A DNA stretch of 64,000 nucleotides from Clitoria ternatea (taxonomy: Eukaryota > Streptophyta > Magnoliopsida > Fabales > Fabaceae), in the NCBI GenBank assembly GCA_037962975.1, contig CM075672.1, positions 53,514,501-53,578,500 on the forward strand, in the 5' to 3' direction. Positions 35,231 to 46,700 of the stretch are shown one piece after another; the first letter of the stretch is position 1; every line of letters starts with the position of its first letter. Both the position numbers and the translations under genes were made by a program. The notes under the pieces are model-generated. The model ran no database searches and was not told where the DNA came from. It was given only the letters and a program-made list of their open reading frames with translations.

Positions 35231-35600
35231 GTTACTTGTCAATATCAACTTTACTTTCTGTCTTAGTAACAAACATTAACTAGTACTCTATGCTACTGAT
35301 TATTAGGATTTTTCTATATGGAAAAGGGCTTCATACATTCAATCACACCTGTTATGATTTTCTAGGAAAGAAGGATCACATATAAATTGTGACAAGAAAC
35401 TAAAAGGGAAAAGAAAAAGTACCTATTTTTCATCAACTCCTCTTGTTTCATGTCAATTTTTGGTGTCGAATTCCTTCTTTTCTCTATGCCTAATTCCCTT
35501 CTTTTTTCTTCTTGCGTCAATGTATATATGTCCTCTTAATTACATTAACTCTCTTTAATTTCACATTAATCCTTTTTTTCCTTCTTTTGCATGAATATCT

Positions 35601-35628
<28 letters not shown>
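35601..35628. repeat. (TA)n microsatellite
   Basis: About 28 bp of TA repeats in the Ogre-like remnant. Confidence 0.95.
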
Positions 35629-35632
<4 letters not shown>

Positions 35633-35887
35633 TCCTTCGTGCCTGTTGTTGCCTCGCATGGAACTTTTATATGTTCAATCCATGTTGCGTGAATCTCCCA
35701 TATATGTATGTCAAATGAATTTTTCCTCTGTAGCGTGAAAGTGATCCCAACGTCAATGTCTTCTCCTTCCTTTCTTTAATGTGCAACGTCTTATATATAT
35801 GCTGAAGCTTTTTGTCTCACCCAATTACGTGAATTCCCCTTTCTCTCAGGTTTATACCATAATATATATATAAATATTAGTGTCTAA

Positions 35888-35904
35888 CCCATGCCTTGCA
35901 CGGG
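35888..35904 (-). terminator. Helitron 3' terminal hairpin
   Basis: Seven-base stem CCCGTGC/GCATGGG with one G:T pair and a short loop, about 7 bases before CTAA. This is the structural signature that ends rolling-circle transposition. Confidence 0.8.
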
Positions 35905-35980
35905 AATTTTTTACAATGTAATGAGGGAAAAAATATAGGAAAAAATTTAGAATTGACTAAAAAATAATTACATTATAAAA

Positions 35981-36961
35981 CATTAATAGTATGTCCTTGA
36001 GTGACATCATGATCTTCCAACACCACTCTTAATCCTTCCTTGGACCTAACTCTTGACAATGCAACATCAAGCTGACCATGGGTGAAAACTAGTATGGGTC
36101 AGTAAAGACCAACATTAGAAAAAAGAAGAGATGCGTTACAAAAATGGAAAAATAATCAATCAAATCAAAGAAAATTTAATATCCTCTATTAAGAATGCAA
36201 ATAGAGTATGAAAGCCATTGTTATTATAAGCATCTAAGACAAAGGATAGATTTGTAAAGTAACTTGTTATTCCTATATCAAGTTTGTAAAGACCTCTCAG
36301 TAGACAACATTAATAGTATGTCCTTGAGTGACATCTTCATGATTTTCCAACAACACTCTTAATCCTTCCTTGGACCTAACTCTTAACAATGCAATAGGAA
36401 GCTGACCATAGGTGAAAACTGGTAGGGTCGGTAAAGACCAACATTAGAAAAAAGAAGAGACGGCCTATAAAAATGGAAAAAAGTCAATCAAATTAGAGAA
36501 AATTTAATATCCTCTATTAAGAATACAAATAGAGCATGAAAGCCATTGTTATTATAAGCATCTAAGACAAAGGATACATTTGTAAAGTAACTTGTTATAC
36601 CTATAACATGTTTGCAAAGACCTCTCAGTAGACAACATTAATAGTATGTCCTTGAGTGACATCTTCATGATTTTCCAATAACACTCTTAATCCTTCCTTG
36701 GACCTAACTCTTAACAATGCAATACGAAGCTGACCATGGATGAAAACTGGTAGGGTTGGAAAAGACCAACATTAGAAAAAGAAAAGATGACCTGTAAAAA
36801 TGGAAAAAAATAATCAAATCAGAGAAAATTTAATATCCCCTATTAAGAATACAAACAAAGTATGAAAGTTATTGTTATTATAAGCATCTAAGACAAAGGA
36901 TACATTTGTAAAGTAACTTGTTATACCTATATCAAGTTTGTAACGACCTCTCGGTAGACAA
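35981..36961 (-). repeat. 327-bp tandem repeat of the Helitron helicase 3' end (three units)
   Basis: Units start with CATTAATAGTATGTCCTTGA at 35981, 36308 and 36636, spaced 327 and 328 bp, and join the parental copy at 36962. Each unit holds the helicase tail segment plus following non-coding DNA, with moderate divergence. The terminal hairpin occurs only once, outside the array. Confidence 0.92.
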
Positions 36962-37215
36962 CATTAAAAGTATGTCCTTGAGTGACCTCTTCATGATTTT
37001 CCAACAACACTCTTAATCCTTCCTTAAACCTAACTCTTGACAATACAACATAAAGCTGACCATGGGTGAAAACTGGTCAGGGTAGGTAAAGACCAACATT
37101 AGAAAGAGTTTGTCCTTGAGAATTATTAATAGTCATCACAAACGAAACAATGAGGGGGAACTGTATTTGATTAAATTTGATAGGAAGAGTTTCACTTAAA
37201 GCAGTCATTGTCATT
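36962..37215 (-). pseudogene. Helitron RepHel helicase C-terminus (fragment)
   Basis: The minus-strand frame reads FPLIVSFVMTINNSQGQTL, SNVGLYLP, then after one stop VFTHGQLYVVLSRVR and KEGLRVLLENHE. These correspond to the last Pif1-like helicase motifs (the TINKSQGQ and YVALSR boxes, here with N and V substitutions). The Rep nuclease and the earlier helicase motifs are absent. Not functional. Confidence 0.88.
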
Positions 37216-39814
37216 TGTAACATCCCAAAATTTTTAAATAGAGGATTACCTAAGGAATTAATATTAAATAATTGTATATGGAATAATTAATCTCCCAAAA
37301 TATTGGAAATAATTAAATTAAGATTTTAGGGATTGTTGGTGATTTATGGAGACCGGATAAGCTAAAAATAAGCCCGATTGAGATATGGGTGTCGGACCAA
37401 GTATCTCGAATTGAGATGATATTGGTCAGGGCTGTTGAGAATAATATTGGGAGTCCGGATATATACTCGGAATGATTTTTAGATTAAGTATTGAGCCCGA
37501 ATAGAGGTCTTGTTGGTCATAAAATGATGAATCTTTTAATGAATGGTTAAAATTAAAACCAAAACTCACATTTCCCCCTCCTTTCCACGTGAGTTTGCTG
37601 AACTTCTTTGGCAAATGCATTTTTCTTCTTCTCCTCTTCATTTCTTCTTCAATCGCTTATCTTCTTCTTCTTCCAATCCCTAAGCTAAAAGGTGACACAT
37701 TTCCCCTCCCACTTTGTTTTCATTGGAGCTTGGAAGGAGGCCATTGGGGCTGAAATCTTCTTCCTCTTCTTCTCCATTTTCATATAGCATCTCCTCCTTC
37801 TTGAACCCATTTCATTTTTGGGTGTGAGGTAAGATATACTCACCATTTTGTTGAAGTTTTTGCAAAGGATATGTGTTATTATGAGTTGGGGGAGCAATGC
37901 ATGTACATGGGTGTTTGTGGAGAGCATTTAATGCAAGAACCATACTGGGGGTTATCATAAATGCATGGTTTATGTGGAATAAATATGGTTGATGCATGTA
38001 TGTTGGTAGGAGATGAAGAATGATGAGGCATTAATGAGAGTTGTTAGGTTTTGGTGAAAACCCTAACTTTGAGATTTGGGGGAAAATGGTTAATGTTGAC
38101 TCAAGAGTATGTTTTATGAAGAAATACATGACATTGATGAATATGAATGTTTATAAATGGGGTTGTATGAATGTTGGGCTATTGAGGTTGGTAGCCCTTG
38201 AATTTAATGAATGTGGCTTAATGGGAAGGAATTCCCGAAGCCTAACAAACAATGGAAATAATGTCTATAACATGTCTCATACATGTTATGAAATTGTAGA
38301 TATGATTATGATTAAATACAATTGAATTTGTATCTTGAAATAGTTGATTGATTGGGATTTTATACGCATGTTAATGTAGGATCCATTCTGAACGATGAGG
38401 CGGGTGCACCGTACCAATTGGAATTCTTCTCTTGAGGTAGGAGAGGAGTCTTATATTCTAATTGCATGAATTGTATAGTGTTAGATTGTTATATATAACA
38501 ATATGCATGTTTGCCTTGTTTTGATGTTATGGAAATATGAATTATGTATGTAATGTTGAGAATAATGTTTGGCATCATGCTTGTGCAATTAGAATAAACA
38601 TGGTGTGCTATATGGTGGTGTGGTTTGTTTGATAATTTGATGTTATTCTTATGTTCACCATAGGTGTGAAATGAGTGTTGTTGATGTTTGATTGAGAATG
38701 GGTATGAGTGAATAGTATACCATGATTTGATAATGAAAAGTTGATGATTGAAATTGATGTTGGGTGCCATTGTAAATGGTGCATGAGTTGTTAACGTGCC
38801 ATACTTAAAACTCGAGAACAAAACTAAACTCAACAATGATACATCCACTAAGAAATATAAAGTGGTGTTGGTGATGATGATGGTGATGATATTTGATGAG
38901 TGGCATGTATAGGATGTATAGAGTGAGAAATGCATATGATTCACATTTGCATCCATGGCATACTGCATAGCCGCTGATGTTGGAACCTTAGGGGAGTTCC
39001 CTCGGCCGACTCAGTGGGAGGGTGGCTCAGTGTACGAGAAATTTATTTTCCCCTGTGACTCGGTGTGTAAGTCATGAAGCCGCCCATGTATTGCTACGGG
39101 GAGCTACATGTGGCCGACCCTTGTGGGGGGTAGCTCTTGATGAGCAGGTGACCCTCGTGGTCCTTGGGATCACAGCCGCCATGATTTGAGATCTGGCCGG
39201 CCCACAACACCATATGTTGAATATGTTGTATACGACGGTCATGGTGAAAATGACCAAGTGTTGCAAGATGGGCGATGCGGTTTGGTACCAGTAAAATAAT
39301 TGGTGAAATGCATGCAAATTTAAGAATAAGTGTACACATTTTACTACTACAGTAGGGGTATGGTTAGATGATCATACTTGAATCCCACAATCGGTGTTTA
39401 TATTCCCACAGTCAGATCTGCAATTATTGAAATATTCCATTGTGCATATGCATTAGCTTAAGAGCATTTGCATATAGCAAGGGAAGTATGCCAAAGGTGA
39501 TGAGATAGGGTGATGGATGTGATGAGGAAGAGATAATGCACTAAGACAACATAAAAAATATGAATACCAAATGTTAATTTGAGTAAAGTGATGAATTGGG
39601 TAATAGTTTAATGGTTGAGGGACTTGATTATGTATATGCTTGTATACTTTGTCTAAATTGTAATGTCACTTGTGATGTACGTATGAGAGTATTATAATGA
39701 GGAATGAAATAGTGAAGGATGTGTGTGTGCAAAGTATACATGTTTGAAGCATACGTACATAATCACATGGTATTCATATTCATTCTTTTAGAATGTATGA
39801 CTCATGAGACGCCC
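37216..39814 (+). repeat. Tekay-like LTR fragment, plus orientation, truncated by element 3
   Basis: It begins TGTAACATCCC inside the Helitron and is the reverse complement of the element 3 LTR family at roughly 80-85% identity by eye. Landmarks are the leader pyrimidine block (37615-37800), GAGGTAAG (37826), GGATCCATTCTGAACGATGAGG (38380), the GGGAGGGTGGCTCAGTG zone (39010-39200) and GTACACATTTTACTAC (39330). It stops at 39814 where element 3 begins in the opposite direction. About 1.2 kb of the LTR should lie beyond the right edge of the window. Confidence 0.8.
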
Positions 39815-40154
39815 TGAAAATACGGGGAAATTTTTCGCGATTTTGAAATCATTATTCAATGAAAAGAAATTGAGTGGTGAAGCTTTCAAGTTCGTCACCT
39901 GGATCTAGAACAGCCACTCCCATATATGAAGATATGTGAGGGTAAATTAAAGGATGATTTTTATAATAAAATTTTCAATTAAAAACAGTAGAAGAATTAA
40001 TGAATTTAATTATTGTATGATTGATTTTGAAGGGGAGGATTTCATAGAGTTCAAGATCCCTTAATATTTCCAACATAACGTTTAAATGATGCAAGAAGGG
40101 GTTTTATTGCAATGGAAATACAATCATTTAAAACAGGACAAAATATGTGCATCA

Positions 40155-40620
40155 GGGTGCCACTCGCTCAAGCGAGTCCCACATTCACTTGAGCAAGCCA
40201 GTGTAGGCACGCTTGGGCGGAAACGAGAAGGACTAAGCGAAGAAAAATTTGAGCATCAGCTCGGTCCAGCGAGACTCAAAAGTCATATCTGGATAAGCCA
40301 GCTAAACGCTTCAGCGAGAGAGGGAAGTCTACATCAGGGGCCAATCTCATTTAGGCGAGTTCCACCTCGCTTGAGCGAGATTGCTCCAGTGCCATTTGAA
40401 GCTCTCTGCCTGATTTTCGTTGGGGCGAGACTAGGCACGCCTGAGCGAAAATTGTCCAGTGTCCGAAAGCCCTTCCTCTCGCTTAAGCAGTCACCAAGCT
40501 AGGGCCATTTCGCTTGAGCAAAAATAGTCCAGAGACCAACCACTGCTTCCAGTTCATTGTCGCTTAAGCGAGAAAGCCATTCGCCTAAGCGAATTTCGGC
40601 CAGTGACAACAACACTGATG
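40155..40620. repeat. CGCTTGAGCGAG motif array, element 3 left LTR
   Basis: About a dozen CGCTTGAGCG-type sites plus weaker variants; the array continues past the Athila insertion at 50968-51003. One segment present in the right copy (about 62382-62420) is missing here. Confidence 0.85.
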
Positions 40621-40624
40621 CAGG
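40620..40624. repeat. Target-site duplication GCAGG of the Athila element, left copy
   Basis: GCAGG is repeated exactly at 50957-50961. The uninterrupted site is visible in the right LTR of element 3 as GATGCAGGATAATC near 62764. Confidence 0.95.
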
Positions 40625-41695
40625 TGACAGGGCCCGCAAGCGCACGGATTATGTCGCGTAATATAAAAGATTATCGTTCTCCACAGGGACTGTGTTCAAA
40701 GTACCAGCATATTGAAATTTAATTATCCACACAATTAATTTTTAAGGTTTTTATAAAATAAAGCACAAATTAAAGTTGCACAGAATATGAATAAAAATAA
40801 AAATAAAATTTACTTGACACTAAAAAATCAGAGTTGAGAGTATCTTGGGATTTTGGGGGATTACGACTCTATTTTATGTTTAATGAATTTTAACTTTTCA
40901 TAAATAAGAATCGAATTAAGTTTTCCAAGGCGAATTTTCCAAAAGCTAATTAATATGTTCCTCTCGGAATCCTATTAATGTACCTAACCTATGGAAAGCG
41001 CTGCTTAATCCTCAGAAAGGCCCATTATCGTTTTATGAAAATCCCTTTTATTTCCTCAAAAGAATTTTGATTACTTTCACGGTTTTACCGAGGTCACATA
41101 AAGCATTTCAAAAATCTTAGGTTTAGTTCAAAGCTTTCTGGTAAAAATAAATCTCTCGATTCTATTTATTACCTAAATTTACTAATATACCCGTAAGTAT
41201 ACAGTTTTATCATTTAGGTTCTTGTTAGGAATTACTAAAAGCATTAAGCATAATTAAACTAAATGGAAAACAGAAATTTATTTAATTCCAAGTCAAAATA
41301 ACATTAAAATAAAATATTATCATACCCCCTTTATCCCAAGATAATTAATTTAGCTACTCATGAAAGGATTCAAATTCATACACATGATGGAAAAATAAAA
41401 CATACAAGACATGGTAAAAAATAAAGACTTACGGGTTTCTCCAAAAGCTCAGAATAATTTACCACTGTATTTCCTTGTTGCAATATTCCTCCACCAATTA
41501 CAAATTGGAACACTCAATTTCACAATCCTCACAACTCTTACACAAAATAAAAGAAAGAAAAAGAAAATAAAAAGAGAAAGAAAATAAAACAGAGAAAGAA
41601 AACGAAAGAGAAAGAAAAGAAAAGGAATGAAGCTGATGAAGAATGGGATTCTGATCTGGATTTTTGAATGCTTTCTCTGCTTGGATTGCTTCTCC

Positions 41696-41703
41696 TTTTA
41701 TAG
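41696..41703 (-). promoter_or_regulatory. TATA box in the Athila 3' LTR
   Basis: The minus strand reads GCCTATAAAAGGAG. The same box and flanks are at 50236-50243 and, in the solo LTR, at 53993-54000. Confidence 0.8.
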
Positions 41704-41840
41704 GCGAAGGAAGGGAGGAAGCCAGCTAAGAAAACGCGTTGCAAGTTGGAAACTTTCGGTGCATGTGATTTCCAGCTGTTCCAGTTGTCTCCAATTTGCG
41801 TATTTTTGTTGTTTCCAATAATTCGGCGCATGATTTCACT

Positions 41841-42105
41841 GATGAATCGATTCCTCCAGTTGATTTTTGCCTTCAAAACAGCGTGTGAATCGATTCCTAA
41901 AGGTGGGAATCGATTCCCAGCATGATGAATCGATTCCTGGCCTTCATGAATCGATTCCCAGCCTTCCAAACATCAATGAATCGATTCCTATAAGGGGGGA
42001 ATCGATTCCCAGCCCTATGAATCGATTCCCAACAGCCTTGAATCGATTCCTAGCCTATGTTTCACATGGGAATCGATTCCTGTAAGGGTGAATCGATTCC
42101 TACCC
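41841..42105. repeat. GAATCGATTCC motif array (11 sites), Athila 3' LTR
   Basis: Eleven copies of the palindrome GAATCGATTC, each followed by C, occur with non-repeating spacers of about 6-25 bp. The array lies about 140-400 bp upstream of the TATA box on the minus strand. Confidence 0.95.
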
Positions 42106-42416
42106 TTTCCTGGAAGTGTTTTCTTGCATTTTTGAGGCGTTTTGGACAGTATAGCTCATGGTTCTTGATTGTTTTCATCCTTTGACACTTTGATCATCTT
42201 TTTGGGTTCTTGAATCCATTTTCCATTTATATTCATTCATTCTTAAAATGGATCATCAATAATTCCAAATCTATTAATTTCTGCAAAATAAAAGTACCCG
42301 AGTAGAATACAGTGGAAAGAAAGCAAAAATCACAATAAATAAAGGAAATACAGTGCATAATGATTAAAATCCTAAGTAAACTAAATCTAATTTATTATGT
42401 TATAAAACACTTATCA

Positions 42417-42431
42417 AAATACCCCAAACCA
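42417..42431 (-). other. Polypurine tract of the Athila element
   Basis: The minus strand reads TGGTTTGGGGTATTT directly before the LTR start TGATAAG. Confidence 0.75.
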
Positions 42432-43641
42432 AAACATTGCTTGTCCTCAAGCAATCACCATATTCACAAGATAAAATACAGAAAACACTAAGCTTAATAA
42501 ACTAAGGAATCCAAAATAGAGAAACAGATTTATTCAAATGCCAATTTTTATTTACTTATGTGAATCAAATTTCAATGTCAAGACTTGAGATATTCTTCTC
42601 ACAATTTTCACTCAAGTGTTTCAAGGTTTGTGTATCTCTCAAATCATCATAGTCAAAAAATATTACCATAAGCTTGTTAATAAACCAGAAACTCCACAGT
42701 TTAAATAGAAAATATGTCAAAGTCTAAAGGTCTTTCAAAGGTTGTAATGTGGCCTTGGGTTGTATTGTCAAGGTAGGAATTTCAAGAAAAATGGAATACA
42801 AAAGGGCTTTAATAGTCATGAATGATTCAAATCACCATTATAAATTTAACAGAGCAAATTTTTGAACTTTTATGGACTTTTTTGGAATTCATTCAATATC
42901 ATCCTTTTGATTTTCTTTTTCTTTTTCTTGCTTTTCTTTGCATTCAATACATATTTTTCTTAAGTCCTTTTTTATTTCTTTGCTCTACTAAATTTCCAAC
43001 TTTTTCACCATTTAAGAGAATATTAGTCAATGAAAGGTTTCAAAGAAAAAATTTTCACTTTTAGGCTCAAAAGGGGCAACTAGGGGTCAAATTATACAAA
43101 ATTCTGAGGCTTAGAATAAGACCTAATTGTGCCTTTATCATCCTAAGACATATAATCAAAAACCATTTTGAATCGGTTGAAAAACAAGTTCTAGAATATT
43201 TAATGACTATGAGATTCACTCAATCGAGAAAATATGGGTTTTGAAAATTTATTTGATAGATAACCCATTTTGGCTCAAGTCTAACCATGGAAAGTCTTTT
43301 CAAAGAAAATTTTAATCACATAAGGTTCATTTAAGCATTGATTTGGCATTTAAACAATCAAATTTTGAAAATTTTACTCAAAATTTTGGTCCTTAGATAC
43401 TTTAGCCTTGTATTCAAAGTAAATTTATCATGCAAAAATGGTAAATTACAAGATTACAAACAAATCAAGGAAAACACACATGCAAAATAAAATGACAATC
43501 ACACAACGTAAACAAAACAGTTAAGTTTTCTTACCTACCACCCCAAACCAGAATTTGACATTGTCCTCAATGTTAAAATGGATGATAACAGGATAAGAAA
43601 ACTTACCTGTAATAACCCCAAACCAGCATCTGACATTGTTG

Positions 43642-43665
43642 TTTTTTTTTTTTTTTTTTTTTTTT
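43642..43665. repeat. Poly-T run (24 bp)
   Basis: Homopolymer T between the pol stop and the internal polypurine-like repeats; length may be unstable or mis-called. Confidence 0.9.
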
Positions 43666-43763
43666 AGAATAAAAGTTTCAAATAAAACAACAACTTTTTA
43701 TAGGGTTACCTCCCTATCAGTGCTAAGTTTTAAGTCTTCAGCCAGACTTCTCACCGTTTGGAT

Positions 43764-46700
43764 TTACTCATCAGGAGCATCAAACAAGTCCAAGTCACTT
43801 GCTTGTTGTATTGGTTGACCGGTGAAGTAATGTTTTACTCTCTGTCCATTTACCCTAAATGCACCAGATTTCTCGCTCCATAGTTCAACAGCTCCAAAGG
43901 GAAAGACTTTTGTCACCTTGAATGGTCCCGACCATCGGGATCTCAGTTTACCTGGAAAAAGCTTCAATCTGGAATTAAACAGTAAAACCATATCACCTGG
44001 ATTAAATGTTCTCCGTTGGATGTGACGATCATGCCATTGTTTGGTTTTTTCTTTATAAATTCTGGCATTTTCGTATGCATCTAGACGGAGTTCTTCAAGC
44101 TCATTTAATTCCAACAATCTTTGTTCACCTGCAGCCTTATGATCAAAGTTAAGAGTTTTAACAGCCCAAAAAGATTTATATTCTAGCTCAACAGGTAAAT
44201 GACAGGGCTTCCCATATACTAGCTTAAAAGGTGTGGTTCCAATGGGAGTTTTGTATGCGGTCCGATACGCCCATAAGGAATCATCTAACTTAATAGACCA
44301 ATCCTTACGTGATGTATTCACCACTTTTTGAAGAATATTTCTAATTTCCCGATTGGATACCTCAACTTGTCCACTAGTTTGTGGGTGATAAGGTGTAGCA
44401 ACCTTATGCTTAACTCCATATTTCTTTAGAAGGGTCTGAAAAGTTTTCTCAATAAAATGAGACCCTCCATCACTTATAACACATTTTAGGACCCCAAACC
44501 TTGGAAATATTATTTTCTTGAAAAGTTTAATAACAGTCTTAGCATCAGAATGAGGTGAAGCAATGGCTTCCACCCATTTTGACACATAGTCAACTGCCAC
44601 TAATATGAACTGATTTCCAAAAGAAGAGGGGAAGGGACCCATAAAATCAACACCCCATACATCAAACAATTCAACTTCCAAAATGGTATTTAATGGCATT
44701 TCTTGTCTCTTACCAATGTTACCTGTTCTTTGGCAAGCATCACAAGTTAGAACATACTTACGTACATCCTTAAAAATATTTGGCCAATAGAACCTAGCTT
44801 GCAATATTTTAGCAGCTGTCTTGGAGGTGCTCATGTGCCCTCCACAGGAAAGAGAATGGCAATGATCCAAGATAGCTTGGACATCATCTTGTGAAACACA
44901 TCTCCGAATCATACCATCTGCACATTGCTTGAAAAGGAGTGGTTCATCCCAATAATAATGCTTGACATCTGCATAAAACTTTTTCCTTTGCTGAAAGCTA
45001 AGATCAGGAGGTAAGATACCACATGCAAGAAAATTTACAAAATCAGCATACCAAGGAACACGTTGGATACTAAGGTTCAAGAGTTGTTCATCTGGAAAAG
45101 ATTCATTGATGGGAATATTATCTGTTTCTTCTTTTTCAGATGTCAACCTAGATAGGTGGTCAGCGACCAAGTTCTCGGTACCCTTCTTGTCCTTAATTTC
45201 CAAGTCAAATTCTTGCAATATTAGAATCCACCTAATTAATCTAGGCTTTGCTTCCTTTTTATTCAATAGATACTTAATGGCAGAGTGGTCAGTGTAAACA
45301 GTAACATGTGAACCTACCAAATAAGATCTAAATTTATCAAAAGCAAAGACAATAGCTAACAGTTCTTTTTCAGTTGTGGCATAATTTACCTGAGCATCAT
45401 CTAGCGTCCGGCTGGCATAATGAATTACATGGAGCTTTTTATCCTTTCTTTGCCCCAACACAGCTCCCACTGCGTAATCACTCGCATCGCACATCAGCTC
45501 AAATGGGAGTTTCCAATCAGGTGGTTGTACGAAAGGGGCAGAGATTAGAGCTTGCTTTATCCTGCAAAAAGCTTCCATACAAGATGAATCAAAATTGAAG
45601 GGTACATCCTTACCCAAAAGAGTTGTAAGAGGCTTTGTGATCTTGGAGAAATCTTTAATGAACCTACGATAAAACCCTGCATGTCCAAGAAAACTCCGAA
45701 TACCTTTCACATTCGTGGGTGGAGGTAATTTTTCAATTACTTCTACTTTAGCCTTATCAACTTCTATACCTCTTTCAGACACTAGGTGTCCAAGAACTAT
45801 GCCTTCTCTTACCATAAAATGGCATTTTTCCCAATTTAGAACCAAATTGGTTTCTTCACAACGCTGCAAGACTTGGCACAAATTTGTTAAACAATTATCA
45901 AAATCCAAGCCATGCACTGAAAAATCATCCATAAAGACTTCCATCACATTTTCAATAAGATCAGAAAAAATTGCTTGCATACACCTTTGAAAAGTCGCAG
46001 GTGCATTACATAAACCAAAAGGCATACGTCTGTAAGCATAAGTCCTATAAGGGCAAGTGAAGGTAGTCTTTTCTTGATCAGATGGATGAATAGGAATTTG
46101 ATGAAAACCTGAATACCCATCCAAATAACAGAAATAAGAGTGTTTTGCAAGTCTTTCAAGCATCTGATCAATAAAAGGGAGGGGAAAATGATCTTTTTTC
46201 GTGGCGCTATTTAACTTCCTATAATCAATGCACATGCGCCAACCAGAGACAATCCTAGTAGGGATCAAATTATGTTTATCATTTTCAATCACAGTTATTC
46301 CCCCCTTTTTAGGCACCACATGGACAGGACTTACCCATTTACTACTATCAACAGGATATATGACTCCAGCATCAAGCAATTTCAAAATTTCCTTTTTAAC
46401 CACTTCTTGCATTTTAGGATTTAATCTCCTAAGTGGTTCTACTGTGGGCCTACTTTCATCTTCTACAGTAATCCTGTGCATACAAAGAGAAGGGCTAATC
46501 CCTTTGATATCATCCATTGTATAACCTATTACCTTTCTATACAACCTAAGTTGTTTCAAAAGTTTTTCAGTTTCAGATGGATTCAATTCAGCATTAATAA
46601 TCACAGGATATGTGGAATTAGGGCCAAGAAACTCATACCTTAATGAAGCTGGTAAAGGTTTTAATTCCACATTGGGGCTTACCACTTTGTCACACATGAC

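Larger units (their letters stand above)
34150..35870. repeat. Ogre-like LTR remnant, second copy
   Basis: It shares GTGGAGTCGCCACC (34210), GGGGAAGGTATTAGCACCC (34321) and GCTCCTACGTGG (34597) with the remnant at 24820-25590, in the same order and orientation. It carries a different set of internal repeats. It ends at the Helitron terminus. No coding sequence was seen. Confidence 0.5.
35877..37215 (-). mobile_element. Helitron, 3' portion, truncated by an LTR insertion
   Basis: On the minus strand the 3' terminus is CTAA (35880-35877, fitting CTRR) preceded by a hairpin, CCCGTGC...GCATGGG (35904-35888). Upstream lies C-terminal Pif1-like helicase sequence of the RepHel transposase. The upstream (right) part is missing because a Tekay-like LTR starts at 37216. 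The flank next to the terminus is AT-rich, as expected for insertion between A and T. Confidence 0.82.
39815..40624 (-). repeat. Element 3, 3' LTR, part 1
   Basis: Runs from the LTR edge TGAGACGCCC to the Athila insertion point and aligns with 61924-62768 of the right LTR. It includes most of the CGCTTGAGCG array (40155-40620). The alignment shows a deletion of about 30-40 bp near 40258 relative to the right copy. Confidence 0.9.
40625..42416 (-). repeat. 3' LTR of the Athila element
   Basis: In element orientation TGATAAGTG...GCCCTGTCA. It contains a TATA box (41696-41703) and the GAATCGATTCC array (41841-42105) upstream of it. A GA-rich leader block lies at 41545-41625. Confidence 0.95.
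42417..43763 (-). other. Athila non-coding region between pol and 3' LTR
   Basis: 1347 bp without a credible ORF. The motif CCCCAAACCA occurs three times (42422, 43541, 43616), the first being the polypurine tract next to the LTR when read on the minus strand (TGGTTTGGGG). A T24 run lies at 43642-43665, and a CAGGTAAGT donor-like site on the minus strand at 43601-43609. Confidence 0.75.

Noticed and set aside
38489..38968. 159-codon minus-strand ORF in the Tekay-like LTR fragment
   Set aside because: It lies within LTR sequence whose homologues (31683-32555, 55277-55790) do not keep the frame, and its composition is His/Ser/Ile-rich chance coding.
41841..42105. Regularly recurring palindromes resembling a CRISPR array (also 52375-53770 and 62277-62812)
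   Set aside because: Repeats are only 10-14 bp, spacing is irregular, there are no cas genes, and the DNA is a plant LTR.
42417..43763. Env-like gene between Athila pol and 3' LTR
   Set aside because: The space is only 1.35 kb, with no ORF over 100 codons on the element strand and no signal peptide or membrane pattern.
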